Assembly (NCBI GenBank): GCA_025455485.1
Contig: JALOMJ010000002.1
Coordinates: 1-64,000 of the forward strand
Reading direction: 5' to 3'
Source: Bacteroidia bacterium
GTDB lineage: Bacteria > Bacteroidota > Bacteroidia > B-17B0 > Aurantibacillaceae
DNA: 64,000 bases
The notes beneath the pieces were generated by a model, which saw only the letters and a program-made list of their open reading frames with translations, did not search any database and had not been told where the DNA came from. A program made the position numbers and the translations under genes. Shown one piece after another: positions 10,307-18,923 of the stretch (positions within the stretch are counted from its first letter, which is position 1; each line of letters starts with the position of its first letter).

Positions 10307-10792
10307 ATGAAAACAAAAAAAATCCTCTTAACAACTCTTGTAACCCTGGCGTTATGGTCATGCGGTGGTGGTGACAAAACAAGCAGTGATCAAAGCAATG
10401 CGGAGACACCAAAGAGCATGGTGCCTGAACCCGAAGCGTATGACCCTAAACGTGGGGAAGGAAAATGGACTGCAGAAAATCTGAATCTGGGGGCCACTTT
10501 GGATGCCGGAATGGCATCAGAAGGAGAAAAAATCAGTGGCGTTAAATGCACCTCCTGCCATAAAATGACAGAGGAACGTCTTGTTGGTCCGGGTTGGCAA
10601 GGTGTAACCACAAAGAGAACACCTGAGTGGCTCATGAACTTTATTACTAATCCCGATCCAATGATTGATAAAGATCCGGAAGTACAGGCCATGCTGGAAC
10701 TTTGTTTGGTAAGAATGCCAAACCAAAATCTAGCCGATCAGGAGGCCAGAAACATTCTTGAATACATGCGTAAAATAGATGGAGTTAAATAA
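10307..10792 (+). CDS. Lipoprotein c-type cytochrome of nos cluster
   Basis: Lipoprotein signal MKTKKILLTTLVTLALWSC, heme site CTSCH; ATG at 10307 preferred. Confidence 0.85.
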   Translation: MKTKKILLTTLVTLALWSCGGGDKTSSDQSNAETPKSMVPEPEAYDPKRGEGKWTAENLNLGATLDAGMASEGEKISGVKCTSCHKMTEERLVGPGWQGVTTKRTPEWLMNFITNPDPMIDKDPEVQAMLELCLVRMPNQNLADQEARNILEYMRKIDGVK

Positions 10793-10811
10793 TAATATAA
10801 AACCAAAAAAA

Positions 10812-12797
10812 ATGAAAAGCAGAATAACAACAACAGTAATTGCAGGTCTGGCCTTGGTTTCCATGATGGAATCGTGCAAACCAAAAAGCACCAGCAATGC
10901 CGTAAGCGGTGATGCGTCTACTAAAGCCTATGTGGCGCCGGGCAAACACGATGAATACTACAACTTTGTAAGTGGTGGATTCAGCGGTCAAATGAGCGTG
11001 TATGGTTTACCAAGCGGTCGTTTGTTAAGAGTAATACCGGTGTTTGCTGTAGACCCTGAAAAAGGATGGGGCTATAGTGAAGAATCGAAGCCAATGTTAA
11101 ACACCTCACACGGCATGGTGCCTTGGGATGATTTGCACCACGTTCAATTATCAAAAACGGAGGGTGAGATTGATGGTCGATGGGTATTTGGTAATGCCAA
11201 CAATACCCCACGTGTGGCCAGAATTGACCTTAAAACATTCAGAACAGCTGAAATTATAGAACTTCCAAACAGTGCCGGTAACCACTCTTCTCCTTTCATT
11301 ACTGAAAATACAGAGTATGTAGTAGCCGGAACCCGTTTTAGTGTTCCTTCTGATAACGCCAATGGTGATGTGCCCATCAGTTCCTATAAGGAAAATTTTA
11401 AAGGCTATTTAAGTTTTATTTCTGTGAATAAGGAAAGTGGAGAAATGGACATAGCCTTTCAGATTGAATGCCCTGGTGTTAACTTTGACCTAAGCCGTGC
11501 CGGTAAACAGAAATCGCATGGCTGGTTCTTTTTCTCATGCTACAATACAGAGCAAGCCAATACACTTTTAGAGGTAAATGCTTCTCAGCGCGACAAAGAC
11601 TTTATAATGGCCGTGAACTGGAAAAAGGCGGAAGAGTATATCAAAGCCGGAAAAGGCAAAAAAACAGCGGTGAAATATGCTCATAACGTTTACAGCGATG
11701 AAACCCATTCAGCCACTTCAACCATTAAAACGGAAGTATTGGTGTTGGATTCTAAAGAACTTGCTGACATTTGTTACATGATGCCATGCCCTAAGTCTCC
11801 ACACGGATGTGATGTGGATCCAACCGGCGAGTACATAGTTGGTAGTGGTAAATTAGCAGCCCTTATTCCTGTATTCAGTTTTGATAAGATGATTAAGGCC
11901 ATTGCAAATAAAGAATTCGATGGAGATTATCTTGGCATACCCATCATTAAATACGAATCGGCTTTGTATGGTGAAGTTAAAAAGCCAGGTCTTGGACCTC
12001 TTCACACCGAGTTCGACGGTAAAGGGAATGCCTATACCTCTTTCTTCGTGTCGTCTGAAGTTGTGAAGTGGAACATTAAAGACCTAAAAGTAGTGGATAG
12101 AGTTCCAACGTATTACTCTGTTGGTCACCTTTGCATCCCCGGTGGCGACACAAGAACACCATCGGCTAAATATCTGATCGCTTATAACAAAATTACTAAA
12201 GACCGTTATTTGCCGACAGGTCCTGAGCTCGCTCAAAGCGCTCAATTGTACGATATCAGTGGCGATAAAATGCAAATGATTTTAGATTTCCCTACAATCG
12301 GTGAGCCACATTATGCTCAGGCCAGCCCAGCGGCTATTATCGAAAAAAATCAACTGAAACTGTTTAAAATTGATGAGAACAAACACCCTTATGCTGCAAA
12401 AGGTGAGGGCGAAGCAAAAGTGGTGAGGGAAGGCAACAAAGTACACGTTTATATGACTTCCGTTCGCTCGCACTTTGCGCCTGATAATATTGAGGGCATA
12501 AAAATTGGTGATGAGGTGTATTTCCACGTAACTAATCTTGAACAAGACTGGGACGTTCCACATGGTTTTGCCGTTAAAGGGGCTAATAATGCGGAATTGT
12601 TAATCATGCCGGGTGAAACACAAACTTTAAAATGGGTTCCGGATCGCGTAGGTATTGTGCCGATTTACTGTACCGACTTCTGTAGCGCTTTACATCAGGA
12701 AATGCAGGGTTATGTGCGGGTATCTCCTGCCGGCAGTAACGTTCCTCTGAGCTTCCACGTTGGTAAAACAGCCGAGGAAACCCCGGCCTCCAAATAG
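10812..12797 (+). CDS. nosZ: Nitrous-oxide reductase, clade II (Sec-type/lipoprotein signal)
   Basis: CuA motif CTDFCSALHQEMQGY, DVPHGF, CPKSPHGCDVDPTGEYIV; no Tat signal (MKSRITTTVIAGLALVSMMESC). Confidence 0.96.
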   Translation: MKSRITTTVIAGLALVSMMESCKPKSTSNAVSGDASTKAYVAPGKHDEYYNFVSGGFSGQMSVYGLPSGRLLRVIPVFAVDPEKGWGYSEESKPMLNTSHGMVPWDDLHHVQLSKTEGEIDGRWVFGNANNTPRVARIDLKTFRTAEIIELPNSAGNHSSPFITENTEYVVAGTRFSVPSDNANGDVPISSYKENFKGYLSFISVNKESGEMDIAFQIECPGVNFDLSRAGKQKSHGWFFFSCYNTEQANTLLEVNASQRDKDFIMAVNWKKAEEYIKAGKGKKTAVKYAHNVYSDETHSATSTIKTEVLVLDSKELADICYMMPCPKSPHGCDVDPTGEYIVGSGKLAALIPVFSFDKMIKAIANKEFDGDYLGIPIIKYESALYGEVKKPGLGPLHTEFDGKGNAYTSFFVSSEVVKWNIKDLKVVDRVPTYYSVGHLCIPGGDTRTPSAKYLIAYNKITKDRYLPTGPELAQSAQLYDISGDKMQMILDFPTIGEPHYAQASPAAIIEKNQLKLFKIDENKHPYAAKGEGEAKVVREGNKVHVYMTSVRSHFAPDNIEGIKIGDEVYFHVTNLEQDWDVPHGFAVKGANNAELLIMPGETQTLKWVPDRVGIVPIYCTDFCSALHQEMQGYVRVSPAGSNVPLSFHVGKTAEETPASK

Positions 12798-12807
12798 ACT
12801 ATTATTA

Positions 12808-12846
12808 AAAAGGGAGCAGGGGCACACACTGCTCCCTTTTTTTTTA
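12808..12846 (+). terminator. Rho-independent terminator after nosZ
   Basis: AAAAGGGAGCAG...CTGCTCCCTTTT stem with T-run. Confidence 0.9.
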
Positions 12847-12896
12847 AATGTGTGTGTAAAGAAGAATTTATTATTGCCTCCTTCAAACCTATTCAA

Positions 12897-13916
12897 ATGA
12901 CCACTTCAACATCAAAAATCCGCCCGGTATCCAGACTTTTGCTATTCTTATCTGCTGCACTGCTTGTTATTTCTTTGTTTTTACCTATCTGGAGGATTGA
13001 CTTAGATGCCCCACAATATCCTGAAGGATTGAATCTTTTGATTTATGCCGATAAACTGGGAGGAAATGTTGAAATAATCAATGGTTTGAATCATTATATT
13101 GGTATGAAAACCTTGCATACGGATGATTTTATTGAATTTAAAGTATTGCCATACTGCATCCTCTTTTTTGCAGCCTTTAGTTTGCTCAGCATGGCGTTGG
13201 GTACTAAGCGTATCCTGTATGTTCTTTTGTCACTTTTCATTCTTTTTGGCGTTGTTTCAATGATTGATTTTTGGAGATGGGAGTACAATTACGGGCACAA
13301 TCTTGATCCAAATGCAGCTATTATTGTTCCGGGTATGGCCTACCAGCCGCCTCTGATTGGATTTAAACAATTGCTGAATTTTGGCGCCTATTCAATTCCT
13401 GATAAGGGTGGCTGGTTATTTATTTTAAGTGGTGTGTGTATGTTATTGGCAACTTTGTTGGAAACCGGGATCTTAAATAAATTTGGCAAGAAGAAGGGTA
13501 TTACAACAGCGGCGTTTGCTGCATTGGTTTTTGGGGTTTCGTGCAGTTCAGCCGGACCTGAGCCCATATCGTTGAATAAGGACAATTGCGATTACTGCAA
13601 AATGACCATTTCTGATAGTCGTTTTGCTACTGAACTAAAAACAGACAAAGGCAGGGTGTACAAGTTTGATGACATGTCCTGTATGTTAAACTACAAAAAG
13701 GAAAATTCAAATGCAGGGTCAGCAACCTATTATGTATCTGACTACCTAAGTCCAAATGCATTGTTGGTAGCGGATTCGCTCTTCTACATATCCGGTGATG
13801 CATTAGCCAGCCCAATGGGTGGTAATGTTGCTGCCTTCTCAAATCCCGACAGCGCACAGGTTTATGCGATGAGATTTTCTGCTCAGCCGCTCACCTGGTC
13901 AATGCTCAGTCAATAA
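12897..13916 (+). CDS. nosL: Fusion: nos-associated membrane protein (NosB-like) + NosL-like copper lipoprotein domain
   Basis: About 4 TM N-terminal half; internal lipobox-like ALVFGVSCSS; C-terminal half NCDYCKMTISDSRFATEL...FDDMSCML typical of NosL. Confidence 0.85.
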   Translation: MTTSTSKIRPVSRLLLFLSAALLVISLFLPIWRIDLDAPQYPEGLNLLIYADKLGGNVEIINGLNHYIGMKTLHTDDFIEFKVLPYCILFFAAFSLLSMALGTKRILYVLLSLFILFGVVSMIDFWRWEYNYGHNLDPNAAIIVPGMAYQPPLIGFKQLLNFGAYSIPDKGGWLFILSGVCMLLATLLETGILNKFGKKKGITTAAFAALVFGVSCSSAGPEPISLNKDNCDYCKMTISDSRFATELKTDKGRVYKFDDMSCMLNYKKENSNAGSATYYVSDYLSPNALLVADSLFYISGDALASPMGGNVAAFSNPDSAQVYAMRFSAQPLTWSMLSQ

Positions 13917-13920
13917 GGCG

Positions 13921-15156
13921 TTGAAAAAGAAGTTTTATACCCTTGTATTGCTTGGCTATGCTTTTATTGCAAATGCTGCTACACTTCATGTTGGAAAAGC
14001 GCAGGCATTTTTGCTTATTAAGCAGGCCATACAGGCAGCCAAAGCAGGCGATACGGTTATAGTTCATGAAGGGCATTATAAAGAAGGAAACATTATTGTC
14101 GATAAACGCATAACCTTAATGGGGGTTAACTACCCAATACTCGATGGAGAAAAAAAATACGAGGTCCTATCCGTTAAAGCAAATTTTGCCATTATCAAGG
14201 GGTTCCAAATTCAAGCCTCCGGATACGGCTCACTCGATGATCCCTGTGGGATAAAAGTTTATGACAGCAGAGGAGTAGAAATTCTTGAAAACATTTTAGA
14301 TGATAATTTTTTCGGCATTTATATTCAGTATGGTAAAGAGTGCATTGTAAAAAACAACCGTATAAAGGCGTATGGAGTGGAGGAGCAACAAATTGGAAAC
14401 GGTATACACTGTTGGAAAAGCGATAGTTTATTAATAATTGGCAATAAAATTGAAGGACACCGCGATGGCATTTACTTTGAGTTTGTAACCAATTCGGTAA
14501 TTTGGCGAAACCGCTCATTTGACAACATCCGGTATGGTTTGCATTTTATGTTCTCTAATAACGATGCCTACATTACCAACTATTTTAAAAACAATGGCGC
14601 AGGGGTTGCCGTAATGTTTACCAAAAATGTTAAGATGTACAATAACCATTTCGAAGAAAATTGGGGAGATGCTGCTTATGGTTTGATGCTGAAAGAAATC
14701 TCAGACAGTTATATCATTGGCAATCATTTTTTAAAAAACACTTCAGGTATTTATATGGAGGGTACCAGCCGCATACTTGCCGAGAAAAACATATTTGAGG
14801 CGAATGGCTGGGGCATGAAAATTCAGGCCAGTTGTTTAGACAATGAGATTCGCGCCAATAATTTTATCGGAAACACTTTTGATGTTAGCACCAATGGAAA
14901 TACGGTGCTAAATACCTTTAATGGGAATTATTGGGATAAATACAACGGTTACGATCTTGATCGGGACAAAACCGGTGATGTGCCCTATCATCCGTTAAGT
15001 GTGTTTTCGGTAATTGTTGAGCAAACGCCTCCAGCCATGTTATTATTTCGTAGTTTTATGGTTGATCTTTTGGATAAATCAGAAAAAATATCACCCAGTT
15101 TAACCCCCGATAATTTTGTGGATAATCAGCCACTTATGCATTCCCTCTCCTTGTAA
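13921..15156 (+). CDS. nosD: NosD periplasmic copper-insertion protein
   Basis: Signal peptide and right-handed beta-helix repeats, in nos context; TTG start. Confidence 0.9.
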   Translation: MKKKFYTLVLLGYAFIANAATLHVGKAQAFLLIKQAIQAAKAGDTVIVHEGHYKEGNIIVDKRITLMGVNYPILDGEKKYEVLSVKANFAIIKGFQIQASGYGSLDDPCGIKVYDSRGVEILENILDDNFFGIYIQYGKECIVKNNRIKAYGVEEQQIGNGIHCWKSDSLLIIGNKIEGHRDGIYFEFVTNSVIWRNRSFDNIRYGLHFMFSNNDAYITNYFKNNGAGVAVMFTKNVKMYNNHFEENWGDAAYGLMLKEISDSYIIGNHFLKNTSGIYMEGTSRILAEKNIFEANGWGMKIQASCLDNEIRANNFIGNTFDVSTNGNTVLNTFNGNYWDKYNGYDLDRDKTGDVPYHPLSVFSVIVEQTPPAMLLFRSFMVDLLDKSEKISPSLTPDNFVDNQPLMHSLSL

Positions 15157-15159
15157 CTT

Positions 15160-15873
15160 ATGATTGTTGTAGAAAACTTGTCCAAACACTTTGGAAAACT
15201 TCAGGCATTAAACAAGGTTAATTTAACCTGTGAAAAGGGTGAATGCATTGCACTTATTGGCCCAAATGCCTGCGGAAAAACAACATTAATAAAAAGTATT
15301 CTGGGTATGGTTATTCCCAATCAGGGAACCATTAAGTTCAATGGAAGGCCCATCGCAGGGCAATTTTCCTACCGTAACCACATTGGCTATATGCCTCAAA
15401 TCGGCAGATACCCGGATAATATGTCAATTGGGCAAATTATTGACATGATTAAAGAAATCAGGAATTACAATGATCAAACAGATGAGGAACTCATTGAAGC
15501 GTTTAAATTAAAACAGTTGTTTCATAAACGTATGCGAACTTTGTCGGGTGGAACCACTCAGAAAGTAAGTGCATCCTTGGCATTTCTCTTTAATCCGGAC
15601 GTGCTGATTTTGGACGAACCAACGGCCGGTTTAGATCCATTGGCATCTGAATTGCTCAAAGAAAAAATTATAAAAGAAAAGAAAAAGGGACGGTTGATAC
15701 TAATCACTTCCCATCTATTGAACGAATTGGACGAATTAATTACACAAATTGTGTTTATGCAGGAGGGTAAAATTCATTTCCATAAATCAGTTGAGCAACT
15801 AAAAGTGGATACCAGAGAGGAAAAATTAGCAAAAGCCATTTCTTTGGTTTTAAAACAAAGTCAGCATGAATAG
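15160..15873 (+). CDS. nosF: NosF ABC transporter ATPase
   Basis: Walker A GPNACGKTT, LSGGTTQKV signature, Walker B VLILDEPTAGLDP. Confidence 0.93.
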   Translation: MIVVENLSKHFGKLQALNKVNLTCEKGECIALIGPNACGKTTLIKSILGMVIPNQGTIKFNGRPIAGQFSYRNHIGYMPQIGRYPDNMSIGQIIDMIKEIRNYNDQTDEELIEAFKLKQLFHKRMRTLSGGTTQKVSASLAFLFNPDVLILDEPTAGLDPLASELLKEKIIKEKKKGRLILITSHLLNELDELITQIVFMQEGKIHFHKSVEQLKVDTREEKLAKAISLVLKQSQHE

Positions 15874-16633
15874 GATAGTCAAATTTGTTATCCTAGATAT
15901 TCTTAAGAATAAAGTGGTTTTGTTTTATACCCTTATTCTTGCAGCACTGTCGTGGAGTGTTTTTGCTCTCGAAGACAACAGTACCAAGGGGTTACTCACG
16001 CTTTTGAATGTTGTTTTATTGATTGTGCCGCTTGTGGCTGTAATCTTCTCTACCATCTACTTGTATAACAGTACTGAATTTGTTGAACTTTTACTTAGCC
16101 AGCCCGTAAAGCGAAACAGAATTTGGTTGAGTCTTTTCCTTGGCCTGAGCACATCATTGTTGCTTGCTTTTTTTGCAGGGGCGGGCATACCTATACTCAT
16201 TTATGCGCCCCCGGAGGTAAGTCTGATGATGCTGCTTATGGGTGCAACCATTTCAACCGTATTCGTGGCGATTGCATTTCTTAGTTCAGTATTCACGAGG
16301 GATAAAGCCAAGGGCATAGGCATTGCGATAATGCTCTGGCTCTTTTTTGCTTTGTTATTCGATGGCTTGTTGCTTTTTCTTTTGTTTCAGTTTTCTGACT
16401 ATCCTATTGAAAAAGCAGTGGTTTTTATTTCGGCGTGCAATCCTATTGATCTGGCCCGAATTATGATTCTGCTCCATCTTGATGTTTCAGCCATGATGGG
16501 TTATACCGGCGCAGTATTTAAGGATTATTTTGGCAGCAGCTATGGAATATATATCGTAATGAGCATACTCGCCCTGTGGGTATTCCTACCCTACAGGATT
16601 TCGCTGGCAAAATTCAGAAAAAAGGATCTCTGA
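15866..16633 (+). CDS. nosY: NosY ABC transporter permease
   Basis: Six-TM permease overlapping nosF. Confidence 0.9.
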   Translation: MNRIVKFVILDILKNKVVLFYTLILAALSWSVFALEDNSTKGLLTLLNVVLLIVPLVAVIFSTIYLYNSTEFVELLLSQPVKRNRIWLSLFLGLSTSLLLAFFAGAGIPILIYAPPEVSLMMLLMGATISTVFVAIAFLSSVFTRDKAKGIGIAIMLWLFFALLFDGLLLFLLFQFSDYPIEKAVVFISACNPIDLARIMILLHLDVSAMMGYTGAVFKDYFGSSYGIYIVMSILALWVFLPYRISLAKFRKKDL

Positions 16634-16642
16634 TGTTTTCTT

Positions 16643-17404
16643 TTATACAACAGAAGTTTCTTCCAATTCCAGGGCTTTAGGAAAAAGAATGTTGTTTTCA
16701 AGATGAATGTGTTGATGAAGGTCCTCCTCAAATTCTTTCAGTTTGGAATAACTTACCCTGTATGAGTTGCAGGCACTTTCGGGTGGGGTAAAGTTATCAG
16801 ACAATGTTCTGATAGTCAGAAACAATTCTCCTACGGCTTCATGCTCATGTTCCATCATAAGAATGGGTTGTTCTACAGAGCTAAATGCAGGAAATTGCTG
16901 TGTTGCAGGGTTTACATGAGAAGCACTTAGTTGTTTTATGTATGGAAATAATACCTGTTCTTCCTTAAACATGTGTGCTGTGAGTTCATCAGCCACATCA
17001 GCAAATAAGGTTGCTATATCAATCAGTTCAGGACGATCAGCACCATGCACACGCGCTACCTTTTTGGTGAGTTCAAGTAGAAAAGGAATAGCCGATTTTA
17101 CATACTTGTGGTGTGTGTTAACGATATACTCAGCCAAAAATCCTGCGTCCCATGCCTGAAAATTTTGTGAAGCAAATCCCTGGGCTGATTCGGCTTTATT
17201 TAATTCGTTCATAATCAAGTTCAAATCAAGGTTTTTTTCCTTGCAGACTTTCGAGAGGGTTTTTTTGCCTCCGCAACAGAAGTCAATCCCATATTTTTTA
17301 AAAATTTCAGCTTTACGGTAATTTTCGACCACTTGCTGTCCAATTGATTTTTCATTTTCTTCTTCACTAAAGGTTGTGATGTTAATGTTTTCGATAATCT
17401 TCAT
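16643..17404 (-). CDS. ric: Iron-sulfur cluster repair di-iron protein (RIC/ScdA/YtfE)
   Basis: N-terminal YGIDFCCGGKKTL domain plus hemerythrin-like His/Glu pattern. Confidence 0.92.
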   Translation of the reverse strand: MKIIENINITTFSEEENEKSIGQQVVENYRKAEIFKKYGIDFCCGGKKTLSKVCKEKNLDLNLIMNELNKAESAQGFASQNFQAWDAGFLAEYIVNTHHKYVKSAIPFLLELTKKVARVHGADRPELIDIATLFADVADELTAHMFKEEQVLFPYIKQLSASHVNPATQQFPAFSSVEQPILMMEHEHEAVGELFLTIRTLSDNFTPPESACNSYRVSYSKLKEFEEDLHQHIHLENNILFPKALELEETSVV

Positions 17405-17446
17405 AAGTGTATGATTTTAATTGGTGTATAATTTTATGTGTTTGGT

Positions 17447-18070
17447 TTAAACAGGTTGGTTGATTTCAACATCTTTTAATAAGCCCCATTCCGAGAAAAG
17501 GCTCAGAAATTCATCCTGTAGTGCATTTGTTTTATCCCTGGCATACCATAAGTGCAGATTTTTATTGAATTCATCTTTAGAACTTTCGGGGTTCAAGAGC
17601 TTATATTCCACCACACGATCATGTATTAGTGCAGGTCTTGGCCCCCATGTGCCTTGTACTTTTCCGGAAGCTTCATGTACGCATATTAATTTTGGTATAG
17701 CTCTTTTACCGTTTGTGAGAAACAATTCCATAATTTCAGGGTGTTCGTCCCTGAATAACAAGCGCAATTCCAAATTTGGGGAGGCTTCAGCAATTTTTGA
17801 AATAACCGGTGTGTTTTGGGCGCTATCTCCGCACCAGGCTTCGGTAATTAGGTACCAGATGTGCTTTTCGTTTACCTGTATGGCCAGTTCTATCAGCTGA
17901 GGCTTAATTACACACTGTTGGTCAATGCGTTTCATGCGTTGTGCATTTAATGCCATTACCTTAATATGATCTTCTGTTTGTTCTCCCGAAGTTTTACCAT
18001 CGGCTGCAAGCTGAAACATCATGCTTCGATAATCATTATAAGAAAGCGTTTTGTTTTTTGGAAATGGCAT
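17447..18070 (-). CDS. Thioredoxin-family protein
   Basis: Thioredoxin-like fold with TEAWCGDSAQNTPV and cis-Pro RAIPKLI. Confidence 0.75.
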   Translation of the reverse strand: MPFPKNKTLSYNDYRSMMFQLAADGKTSGEQTEDHIKVMALNAQRMKRIDQQCVIKPQLIELAIQVNEKHIWYLITEAWCGDSAQNTPVISKIAEASPNLELRLLFRDEHPEIMELFLTNGKRAIPKLICVHEASGKVQGTWGPRPALIHDRVVEYKLLNPESSKDEFNKNLHLWYARDKTNALQDEFLSLFSEWGLLKDVEINQPV

Positions 18071-18122
18071 GCGAAAAGGGGTTTAGAATATGTTAATGCA
18101 GGAAAGTATAGTTTTTAAAACG

Positions 18123-18154
18123 AAAAAAGAGACCGCCGTTGCCGGGCGGTCTCC
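18123..18154 (-). terminator. Terminator of fasciclin gene
   Basis: GAGACCGCC/GGCGGTCTC stem with T-run on minus strand. Confidence 0.85.
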
Positions 18155-18188
18155 AACCAATCAAAATGCCCGATATTGAACTCTAAAG

Positions 18189-18758
18189 TTATTGCCCGGG
18201 CAACAAAACTTCATCAATAACATGTATTATGCCATTTGAGGCAGGAATAGATGCAAGGATGTGAGCTTTGCCATTGATTACAGGTTTACCATCCTGCATG
18301 CTGATGGTAATGTTTTTTAAATTAACTTGATTAAATGTTTGACCATCTTTAAAATTCTCCAAAGGTAGAACGCCAACAAACACATGGTACTCAAGAATAT
18401 CAGAAAGCGCATCCAATTTATCGGGTTGCAACAAACCTTCTACGGTGCCTGCAGGCAATTTATCAAACGCAGCATTTGTTGGGGCAAAAACAGTAAAAGG
18501 ACCTGCATTACTAAGTGCATCAACCAAACTTGCCGCCTTTACTGCAGCTACCAGCGTGGTATGATCTTTACTGCCTACGGCAATTTGAACTACATTGGGA
18601 TTGGATACGTTGTCCTGTACCGCAGATTGGCCTGCAGCCGGACTTTCTGTCTCGGCACCGGAGTTAGCGGTGTCAGTATTGGCACTCTGTTCGCTGCTTC
18701 CGCAAGAGAAAAGGCCAATCAGGCCAGACATTAAAATAAATTTGATGGTTGTTTTCAT
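18189..18758 (-). CDS. Fasciclin-domain lipoprotein
   Basis: Signal MKTTIKFILMSGLIGLFSCGSS; FAS1 motifs TVFAPTNAAFDKLP and GIIHVIDEVLLP; start moved to 18758. Confidence 0.9.
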   Translation of the reverse strand: MKTTIKFILMSGLIGLFSCGSSEQSANTDTANSGAETESPAAGQSAVQDNVSNPNVVQIAVGSKDHTTLVAAVKAASLVDALSNAGPFTVFAPTNAAFDKLPAGTVEGLLQPDKLDALSDILEYHVFVGVLPLENFKDGQTFNQVNLKNITISMQDGKPVINGKAHILASIPASNGIIHVIDEVLLPGQ

Positions 18759-18812
18759 ATGGTTTGAATTTTTAATATGAGACAAAGTAACAACTGATAT
18801 CGTTAAGACTAT

Positions 18813-18826
18813 ATGACTTAAATCAT
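18813..18826. promoter_or_regulatory. Crp/Fnr-type palindrome ATGACTTAAATCAT between fasciclin gene and nor operon
   Basis: Matches ATGAY-N4-RTCAT. Confidence 0.7.
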
Positions 18827-18854
18827 AAATAAGCAAAAAGAAAACTGATATAAA

Positions 18855-18872
18855 TCGGATAAAAATGTCCGA
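18855..18872. promoter_or_regulatory. Palindrome TCGGATAAAAATGTCCGA (putative Rrf2 box)
   Basis: 6-6-6 inverted repeat, 14 bp upstream of TATATTTG -7-like element (18887-18894). Confidence 0.7.
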
Positions 18873-18923
18873 GAAATGAAAATACCTATATTTGTAGGCA
18901 TAATTCAATTGAAAAATTAAGAA

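Noticed and set aside
17411-17424. ATGATTTTAATTGG upstream of ric as a Crp/Fnr-type box
   Set aside because: Only the left half matches; right half ATTGG is too far from RTCAT.
17460-17900. 146-aa plus-strand ORF
   Set aside because: Antisense inside the thioredoxin-family gene.
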